Of a stretch of DNA of 64,000 bases, positions 55,501 to 64,000 are shown piece by piece. The DNA comes from Simplicillium sp. C3G150-2. Taxonomy: Eukaryota; Ascomycota; Sordariomycetes; Hypocreales; Cordycipitaceae. The DNA lies in NCBI GenBank assembly GCA_022702485.1, contig JAJIYY010000006.1:1116001-1180000 (forward strand). The letters are read 5' to 3'. Numbering within the stretch: position 1 is the first letter of the stretch; each line of letters opens with the position of its first letter. The notes under the pieces were generated by a model that saw only the letters and a program-made list of their open reading frames with translations, was not told the origin of the DNA and made no database searches. A program made the translations under genes and the position numbers.

Positions 55501-57621
55501 TCAACCGAGCGGCGTTGAGGCAGCGCCGAAGCAAAGCCCTGCTACGCGACCCGCAGACCAAGACAAAAGACGTCAACTTGGAGATGCCACTATTTACAAA
55601 TACTATTTTGGAAGCATTGGCGTACCGTTTGCGTTGACTTTGCTTGTTTTAGAGGTTGTTTGGGCTTTCCTACAGAGCTTTCCTTGTAAGTCTGAAGAGG
55701 AAACCTCGTTGTCGCATTGCTAATTCTTTAAAGCCGTTTGGCTCAAGTTTTGGAGTGACGCTGAAAGCAAGAACAATGACCATGTCGGATATTACTTGGG
55801 CATCTATGCGGCCCTCCAGGTAATAGGTGTACTCTGGTTTGCGATTCTGATTTGGTTCGTTTTGGTCCAGATTGCCGCGAAATCAGGAATTACTTTGCAT
55901 CAACGACTTCTAGATACGGTATTAAAGTGAGTAAATTGCCACAAAAAAATCATAGAGTTGCAGTCTAACATGGTGTCAGAGCGCCCTTATCGCTGTTTGC
56001 TAAGTCGGATCTCGGTTCAACAACAACCAGGTGAGCATCAACGCGGGTCATCTTGCAGTACTCTCTACTCACTACTGCAGATTTTCTCAGGATATCGGAA
56101 TGGTCGACAACCAGTTGCCTTTGGCTTTGGTTGTCAGCTTGGCATGTGGGTGATGGCCACTCTCTCCAACAAACTATGTTATTAATAGTCATACGTCTAG
56201 CCTTCTTTACCGTATTTGCGAAAGCAGGCCTTCTTGCTGCCTCATCCTATTATGTCGCAATTTGTTTCCCATTTCTGGGGATATCCTACTACTTTCTGCA
56301 GAAAGGCTACTTGCGCACGTCTCGGCAATTGCGATTCCTGGACCTCGAGGAGAAGGCACCAGTATACACACAATTCTTGGAGACTCTAGACGGACTCTCC
56401 ACCATTCGTGCCTTTGGATGGTCACAAGCCGCCATTCACAAAAACCATGAAATGGTTGACAACTCACAGAAGCCATTTTATCTTTTGATTATGGTTCAGC
56501 GCTGGCTTGTCCTAGTATTGGATCTTACCACAGCAGGTCTAGCTCTGCTTGTTGTTGGTGTTTCGGTACACCTTCGCGGCTCGGTATCTGTCTCGTTAAC
56601 CGGTGTCTCTCTGGTGCAGCTTATCTCCATGAGTGAGACATTAAATATGCTTATACAGTTTTGGACTTCCATCGAGACATCCATCGGTGCAGTAGCCCGT
56701 ATTAAGCAGTTTGCAGAAGACACCGGCGAAGAGGCTCTCCCTGGCGAAAAGACTGTGCCTTCTTCCAATTGGCCCGCTCAAGGCCACATCACTATTTCCG
56801 ATATTTCAGCATCTTACGGAGAGGACGATGATTCCAAGGCTCTCGATGGCATCAGTATGGACATTCAACCTGGAGAAAAGATTGGAATCTGCGGACGCAC
56901 CGGAAGGTAACGTTGCCATTTTGTCAACCCAAGACAGCAACAGAGAATACTAACCGGAACAGTGGCAAATCTTCTCTACTTCTTACGTTGCTGAGAATGC
57001 TAGATTACAACAAAGGATCCATCACAATCGACTCCATCAGATTGGAAAATCTGCCACGAGAGACAATCAGATCACGCCTTATTGCTATCAGCCAGGATCA
57101 ATTTGCCCTCCCTGGCACCGTTCGCGAGAATATCGATCCTTTCCATTCTCATCAACTCGAAACAATAATACAAGCACTCAAAGATGTTGGCCTTTGGGAA
57201 TCCGTTGTTTCCAAAGGCGGCCTGGACGCTCCCATGAAGGAGGATATGCTGAGCCACGGACAAAAGCAACTCTTCTTCATGGGACGAGCAATTCTTAGGA
57301 AGGATATTGGCAAGATTGTTCTCTTGGACGAAGCTACAAGCAGGTGAGTGAGTTCTCCCTTTCATGAGCCACCAAATACTAAATTTCTTTCCTAGCATCG
57401 ACGTCGAAACGGAACAAAACGTGAAGCGCGTTATTGATACTAAATTTCAAGACCACACTGTCATTGCGGTCGCGCACAGATTGGAAACAGTGATGGAATT
57501 CGACCGCGTGTTTGTGTTTGAGCAGGGAAAGATTGTAGAAATCGGGAAGCCCCGTGAGTTGCTCAAGTCTAATGGGTACTTCAGGTCACTTTGGGACGCT
57601 AGCCACGGAACGTCTGCATAG
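52554..57621 (+). CDS. ABCC-type (MRP-like) full ABC transporter
   Basis: Fourteen exons (52554-52781, 52844-53381, 53445-53812, 53870-54086, 54144-54853, 54904-55077, 55130-55292, 55341-55685, 55734-55926, 55980-56030, 56081-56145, 56189-56906, 56963-57343, 57396-57621) close in one frame of 1458 residues, the normal length for fungal ABCC proteins. Order: N-terminal membrane region, TMD1, NBD1 (Walker A GPVAAGKST, signature LSGGQKQRV, Walker B AIFDDIFSGLD with Asp instead of the catalytic Glu, normal for ABCC), TMD2, NBD2 (GRTGSGKSS, LSHGQKQL, VLLDEATSS). It exports conjugates or metabolites, probably at plasma membrane or vacuole; the substrate is unknown. Intron 11 is only 43 nt and weak in donor (GTGGGT), but without it the frame breaks. 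No biosynthetic gene sits beside it. Confidence 0.92.
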
Positions 57622-57660
57622 AAGCTCTTGAGAAAGTAGTGTTTAATTATGCAAGTTTAT

Positions 57661-59102
57661 TTACTTCATGTCTATCCTGTTTCTTTCTACATTCAGAAAT
57701 CGGCGCCTCCCAGCTCTCATAGCAATAATATGCTTTTCTACTGCTGCTGCGGTCTCACAGTTCTCCCTGTATTCTATTCGTTGAGATGGAAGTGACTCAT
57801 CATCTATAATAACACCATTGTGAAGTCTCAAAGTCGATATTTTACCCCAGTTTGAGGACCAATCGACATAATCTTGGCCGTCTTGCAGCATCAATGCTTT
57901 AAACCAGGCGCCGCAGCCAGTAAGATCAAGAAATTCCAGTGCATATAAATGTTTCGACAGCATCTTGAGCACAAGCAGAGCTTCGCTCCAGTCTTGGTCT
58001 AGCGAGTGAGAATACAGGTTCGTGCCTCCGTACGGAATATTTCTTCCCTGTGGAGAGGATATTACGGTGGATTGTGCCCTTCTTGTGAGTGCGGGAACAG
58101 GCCAATACGCGAGGCTCAAATGTGTAATGGTCGAGAGCTTTGGAGCCAAATTTAACAGTTGTTTCCACGATGCATTCTTCGCATGCCCGGGATTCAGGGC
58201 CAACGACAGATGCGATAGATGGGGCAGCAAGGCTGGTTGAGGAGATGGCGGGCTCGAATCTTCGGATTCCCACGATTCTGTCGGTTCGTGCACAGCTTGT
58301 GGCCGCTGTGGGAAGAGAAGCTCACCCAAGTGCTTCAAATTGAATGAAGTCTCTATGGAACCGGACAAGTCAAGAACTGTGATCTCTACAGGCGTCGGCT
58401 CGTCCCCATGGCCGATATACTCATCCGTAGGAGGCTGCAAAAATGCTCGCAAGTCTGCAATGCCTAGGCCTGTATTGCTGATCGTGCTGATGTACCGAAT
58501 CAATGCCGGCTTCAAATGGCTGGGTATCCAGAACAGATGATACTGGTCGTACGTTTGATGAAGTTCCCAGTTCCGAGCTACCTGTCGTAGAATAATGTCT
58601 ATCAGGCTGCCATTCTGGGGAAGATAATCCGCAGGTAACGTCACGTTCTGCAGTTGCGTGGCGTTTACAGATGTGCCAGTCAATGCAGAAGACGTTACAG
58701 GCCTCGTCTGTGTCCAACTCTGCGGCGGCGGCGGCCCAGCGGGGAGACGTCTGCCATTGTTATCGAATCGGCGTCTGACGGGTCGGCGCGGTGCAGGTGC
58801 AGGAGTCTCTGGGATTTGGAGCAACTCGCGAATGACAGGAGGGACACTTGGCGATGTGGCGGCGAGAGGCGTGTGTGTAGCGGCGGATGCTGCAGGAGAG
58901 CTGTTACGCAAATTCGCTAGCAGTTCGTTGACGGAGCGCTGTGATTTATCTGCTACGGGAAAATGGTCAGCAATTACTGCTGTGAGATGCCGCGACCCGT
59001 GCTTGGGAGAGGACGGTGATTACCTGTTGCAGATGGCGACGACGACGAAGCCGTCGCTGATGATCTTTTTAGATAGTCCACATGATGCTTCTTTCTAGGC
59101 AT
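57661..59102 (-). CDS. LRR-like fungal protein of unknown function
   Basis: Two exons, 59102-59024 and 58949-57661, give 455 residues. The start MPRKKHHVDYLKRSSATASS joins to DKSQRSVNELLANLRNSSPA. After a Pro/Ser-rich linker (PAPAPRRPVRRRFDNNGRRL) the body has a leucine-repeat texture: EITVLDLSGSIETSFNLKHL, LPHLSHLSLALNPGHAKNAS, KLSTITHLSLAYWPVPALT, ALEFLDLTGCGAWFKAL and KISTLRLHNGVIIDD. I recall homologues in Sordariomycetes labelled 'tafazzin', but I see no HX4D acyltransferase motif or other PlsC feature, so the label is not supported here. The role is unknown; LRR folds usually mediate protein binding. Convergent with the ABC transporter, only 39 bp apart. Confidence 0.85.
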
Positions 59103-62100
59103 TCCCGAGCCTGATGCCTGAAATGCATGAAGCAGAGATGATTGACAATGTCCGGAAATGGAGTGGGCAACGATGCTTCAGAAATAGTCTGCGTTTGCTG
59201 ACAAAACTGAGATGATGTTGGAGTCATCGATGACTCCAACCATGATAACGCCGCAGGGGCCGCAAGGTCCGCGGGACAGAGAGCCCACCTCCGGCCCCCA
59301 CGGACTTGGCTGCCGGTGGCTCGACGCCGAGTGGAGAGAGGAAACGGGGGAGACTGGACTAGTAAATGGGCATTTCTTTTTTTTTTCTCTTTGAAATTGT
59401 TCCTAAAATAAATGTTTATTTTGTCAGGCTCTTCTAAAGCACTGGGGACAGCAAACAGCTCTACTGGAATGATTAAATCAACTTGACCAAAATGATCTTG
59501 CACTACCCTGTCGCGCTGTTCCATCGTGGATTACACGGGAACCAGTCCTGGAGCGGCCAACACGCCAACGCGAATCTGGTCAGGCGCCAGGTCGAGTCTA
59601 AGCATTGATGCCTAAATTGTTATGCAGGTTCACTAAGACAAGGTTTGTTGCCTCTTCTGTTCTCATCACTGAGCGCGCAAGTAAAAACCATGATGGCGTG
59701 TCCATGGTGTTTTCTCAACAGGCCGTATTCGCTTTAATTCAGCCAAGGAAGGCGGTCCAGCCATCTTCGTTACGTATGAACTGGGGATTGAGCCACAGCC
59801 ATTGGAGCTCCAAAATTCTGAACTATACCACAGCTGTGAGCCAGTAAGTGGCAAGGCAAGCAAGGCCTTCCAGAGTGGTTACACCTCACTTTTGACGGCG
59901 GAAGTCGCAGCATCCAAACATTGCAACAGTCGAAATACATTACGGGGTCACAATAGAATGGCAAGGCCTCTTTGCTACATAGCCCGCGTCTGAATAGCAA
60001 ACAAGTCCGCATACATTACACACGCTGGCGTGGTTCGAGCCTGTCGTCGAATCGTCAGTAGATTGTTTGGGCTAACGTGCGACGTTTCGCGACTCTTAGT
60101 CCGCCCTGTACTACAGCAAGCGCTTTCGATGATGCTCTAGCAGCAAGTACAGGCCGCAAAGGCAAACTCAAGATCTCTTTTGTCTTGGATTCCAATTCGG
60201 CCCGTTATGTTGTAAATGTGCGTGGCTTGAAACTCTCTCCGAGAACAGGCCTCAGAGCCGTCGTATTGTTGTTTTGAATGGCGGGAGAGAACAACCCGAA
60301 GCGTAAGCAAAATTGAGAAACCAATCCTACATTCACTCCTTATCGGTTGCATGGTAGTATTCTAGACTCAATCGTCGATCTCAGCTCCGAAGCGCCTCCT
60401 TGGCAGTGATTCAGCACCATGGTGCGGGCGCACGTTGTTGCAATCCAATATCACAGCCTGTTCTAGTACCAGCCTAGCCATGCAGAGCTCCCAGGCTTTC
60501 ATTCTATAGTAAGAAGAGTCTCAATGCCCGACATCATAATGATCGTTCCCTGCAACACGTTTCTTTGCCCCTTCTCTCGACAAACACACAGATTTTGTGC
60601 TCACCGCCGCTGCTGTACGACAGCAGGAATCCAGCCTCCGCCACGACTGTTTTAATCGGCCCCGTGTCTGAGCTAACGGACCAATACATTACCAGCCGTG
60701 ATATAATTCGGCTTCCCCTTCCGTGTAACAATGCATTAGCAATTCTGAATACTTGAGCCGCTGGCTTTTAGCAAAAACCCCCGTGAAAGTTGCGCCGAAA
60801 GTCCGGGTAACCAATTCAAAATATCCGGACTGCCTATCGTCGAAAACACTCACGACGTCGCTCAATCTCAAATCTCATTTCGTAAATTCGGTCATTATAT
60901 CTCAGAAAATGAGAGTGGCAATATTTCCCAGTTGTTTGCCAGCTGTTTTGCCGTCCTAAAAGCCCTGAGTCGCAATACCGCGCTTTATCTGTATTATCCA
61001 TAGGGACCAGTGCACTTCAACATCTTTCATGTACAGCTCTCTCTCTGTGCATCCTAATTAAATATTATACTCTAGACTTTCAAGGAATATTTCGTACAAT
61101 ATACGGACTTTCGTCTATTGAACAGGATTTACCAAACAGGGAGAGGCAAGCTTCAGTTGCCCAAGTCACACGAATCTCCTCTCAACCAGGTAACACCAAC
61201 TTTGCTGTCTTGAGCTGTAGATCCCATGATATGGTCTGAAATCAATTTCAGGTCATTTAGTAGATAATACCTGCCATGGGGCGTATGTGCCCACAAGATC
61301 ATGCGTCTCTGGTTCATGCCAAAGCAAGCAAACAAACTTTGCCGATGCGGAATTCTCTTGTACTTAGAGGAAGGCTTGGGTTTTGTTTCTCGCCCATAAC
61401 GTGCTTCAATGTTCAATGATGTAGCTTTCAGAATGAAACAAATGAAACAACTAATTCTAACAAGGCTTATATTCAGGCAACGCATTTGCATCGTGTGTCA
61501 AGATCAGCCGTTCTGTGAGTCTCTTGGTTCGATGGCGACATAACCCGCTGCCAAACACCATTCGCATGTTCTGACGCGATAACAAGCGCAGCTTTGGGTT
61601 CAACAACTTGATTACCCTGGTTTCTAATGCAAGATTGATGATTTTAAAATTCGCTTCAACGTCAAGCACTTGCAGTGCTGAGTGGGACAACACACCGTCT
61701 CTCTGCAACCACCCGCCAGCGGTGTCACTACTCCTTCAACGGAAGCGTCAGTGCTGGAACATGGCATTCACGAGGTTTCAAGGTGGCAAGACCGTAGTAA
61801 TGTCCAAGCTCTCGGAATAGTGCATGTTTGTTGCCCCTATTTCTTCCAAGTTGACTCCTTCACGAGGCGTGGCATGCCTTGATCATTGTCCAAGACTGCT
61901 GGCCGCAGCCTCACTCATACGTCAAGGTCTAGTCTTGACGATATCGACAGCCAGATCAAAACGCCACTTTTCGTTGTCTTGTTGCAGGCTCCGATGTCGT
62001 ATTGATCAAGTTTGCCTTGCATGGCCGCCCATCGCCCGGCACATTCACTGCGCCAGAAACAGCAGCCAAGCCGCTTGCCCATCAATCAGCAAGTCATTCG

Positions 62101-64000
62101 GCATCAGCAGGTTTGTTAGGTTGACGATATGATGCTTCTCCGCTAATTTGACTTGATCCTGTAATCTAAGCGGCTTCTTGCTGTCAGGCCATGTCAAATG
62201 CTCCGCATCGGTCGCGTCGAAGCCGCTGCAATTGCTCGAGGCCCCCCTCCTTAGTTGAAAGTAGCGGTCATCGCATGAACGCGGCCACGGGTCTTGCTAA
62301 TTTTCCAATTTCACCACATTTCTCTGAATGTATAATTAACTGTCCATTCAGCTTCTCTCGTCCTCTCAAGGCTTCCTTTGTTGACTGCTACTCCACTTGC
62401 CATATGTATGCTTGCGTATGTCTCAAGCTTTGCACGACCAAAATTCAGCCGAACGATTGGTATGATGAGGTCGGTACAATATTACCTGCCTTCTTACTTT
62501 TCTGACTATAACAGCATGCCCCTGCCTGGCGTTCCAACTTGATTCACTTATCTGTCACTTTGTACAACGGGACGCTCCTGCCCTGCATCGTCACTCCATC
62601 ATCACTGTGAAAAAGATCTTTGTCTTTGTTTTTTCGATGCCCAAAGGGCTACAACGTTCGGTCTTTGTTTCATATCGAGATTCTCAACGGATTACTTTAC
62701 ATTGTATATGTTGTAAGCATCAAATTGTCGGTATCCTCAGTCGTGAATCAGCGCCGATTCACTTTGCCATCATCGCAGCGAATCAGACCCGCAAGGCCCG
62801 CGAGCTCCTTCACTTCGCACTTTCTATTATTGAGACGAATTTTCTCCTAAATTTACAGAGCAAGTTGTTTGAATCAATGCCGTCCTGGTGAAATTTCAGC
62901 TGACTTGATATCAGATCCATCTTCTGAGAAAACACTGTCGCCGGAGTTCTTACATCGAGCGCTTGATCTCTGTCACATCAGCTTTACGACTCTTGACTGC
63001 ACACTTTTAAGATTCGACGTTATTCTGCTCACAACGACTCCAACTACTGCGAAAACTCGCAAAGCAGACTCTTTGGGTTACGACGGTTCCTGCAGTCAAC
63101 ACGAGTGAAGTTACGTCCCACCCACCAGTGCGGCCGGCGACCTGATATCTGGCTCTGGCCTCGCTGTGTCTGTCACAGAAGCTCTCTGCATTTTTTGAAG
63201 GGCTGCTGGAATTTGTTCTCATCTTCAACTTGGATGAGAATCTTCCATCCGAATCCGCATGCATTCACACCGATCGAAAGTAAGTTTGCCCTCAGATCAT
63301 TTGGGAGACTGCGAGCGGACTCTGGTATTTCAGTTATTGGGCACATCATTGGGTAGAAAGCCATTATTCTATGCCAAAACGCTTTATCATAGGTGTGTTT
63401 TATTTTCTTCTCTTCTCTTTTCTATTTGTTTTCCTTCTATGCATGGTCGTTCCTTGCTTTGATTCGTGGCGACGCGCCGGCTGTTATTCTCCCTGCACAT
63501 GACCCCATTGATCTGCTCATTGTTGTTTTTTCTCCGATGGATTGTTGCAAAGTTGGGAGACTGTTGTTCTCATTTGGTTGAATAAAGTCGCGCCCAACCC
63601 AAATGCAGGCTAAGCCCTACTGCAATCACAATCGAAGGCAAAAACATCGGGGTTGACCTTTGTGTCACATCCTAGACAGCGGCCCCTCCCACATCCTGGT
63701 GAAGGCACGCTGGCTAGCTGGCTGATAGCAAGCCACACTGGACCCCTGCTCTGTTTCCGTGGCCAAGAACCCAGGTACCTTGCAAGTACACCCTTGGTAA
63801 CGCTTTTGTACCTCGCCTTGTCACTCTGCAGTGCATCTCTCTCTGCATCCCGAGTGGGCTCTGCTCCCCAACCAGGCGAATTACCCATCCCCATGCCCCT
63901 GCTCTTCACTCATTTCACGTACACAATGCGGTTTGGCTGAAGCTAATCTCTTCGAAAAATCAGATGTGGGCAATGAGACTGCAAGAAAGGATTGGTTTAT
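59103..64000. other. Long gene-free right end
   Basis: About 4.9 kb with no supportable gene. Frames are short (up to 112 codons) and show no family motif, and base composition is not extreme. A C/T-rich tract (about 63395-63440) and a donor-like GTAAGT at 63279 suggest 5' UTR or promoter of a gene beyond the right edge, but no exon can be fixed. No tRNA, rRNA or transposon ends recognised. Confidence 0.5.

Noticed and set aside
56100..56200. Apparent frameshift and stop in the ABC transporter
   Set aside because: A 43-nt intron at 56146-56188 restores the frame and the expected spacing, and the full 14-exon total is a multiple of three.
18748..57621. Secondary-metabolite cluster (Zn2Cys6 factor plus ABC transporter)
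   Set aside because: They lie over 30 kb apart with core housekeeping genes between, and no PKS, NRPS, terpene synthase or tailoring set is present.
1..64000. CRISPR arrays, rRNA genes, insertion sequences, viral or toxin genes
   Set aside because: No regular spaced repeats, rRNA cores, transposase or viral protein motifs were seen; the genome is eukaryotic.

Overview
The window is nuclear DNA of a filamentous ascomycete, most likely a Sordariomycete of the Hypocreales type. The evidence is mainly gene structure: many short introns (43 to about 70 nt) with GTRNGT-like donors and CTRAC/CTAAC-like branch sites, small exons, C/T-rich tracts upstream of genes, and a set of fungus-specific families (AreB-type GATA factor, Zn2Cys6 factor, fungal SLATT, CYSTM, fungal ABCC, Svf1, Spo7). 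I did not assign a genus. Exon joins were worked out by hand; in every multi-exon model the reading frame closes exactly and matches the expected family motifs.

Layout, left to right: a gene-poor left edge; a membrane-anchored GNAT (+); a divergent histone H4 variant (-); GATA factor areB (-); SVF1 (+); a mitochondrial K+/H+ exchange-related protein (-); an intron-bearing tRNA-Ala(AGC) (+); a large DUF676 lipase (-); an RBR ubiquitin ligase (-); a Zn2Cys6 transcription factor (-); a secreted lactonase-type beta-propeller (-); CHO2 (-); eIF3g (-); a CYSTM protein (+); a CSC1/OSCA channel (+); a Cld1/ABHD5-like hydrolase (-); SPO7 (+); a soluble GNAT (+); a GT31-like glycosyltransferase (-); a fungal SLATT (2TM effector) gene broken by an in-frame TAG (+); TRM1 (+); a DAG/long-chain-base kinase-like enzyme (+); an ABCF ATPase (-); a 14-exon ABCC transporter (+); and a leucine-rich-repeat-like protein (-). 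The last 4.9 kb hold no recognisable gene.

Most of this is ordinary core genome. Several genes concern membrane lipids: CHO2 (PE to PC), SPO7 (control of lipin), a Cld1-like acylhydrolase, a DUF676 lipase, a lipid-kinase-like enzyme and SVF1 (ceramide handling). They are interspersed with unrelated genes on both strands, so this is a thematic excess rather than an operon-like cluster. No secondary-metabolism backbone enzyme accompanies the ABC transporter or the Zn2Cys6 factor.

The items most worth a second look are the H4 variant, in which tail lysines equivalent to K5, K12 and K16 are replaced while K8 and K20 remain; the fungal SLATT gene with a single nonsense codon between two well-conserved halves; the areB second intron, which looks like an internal promoter for a short isoform; three TGA(C/G)TCA elements upstream of the soluble GNAT; and the two-start TRM1.
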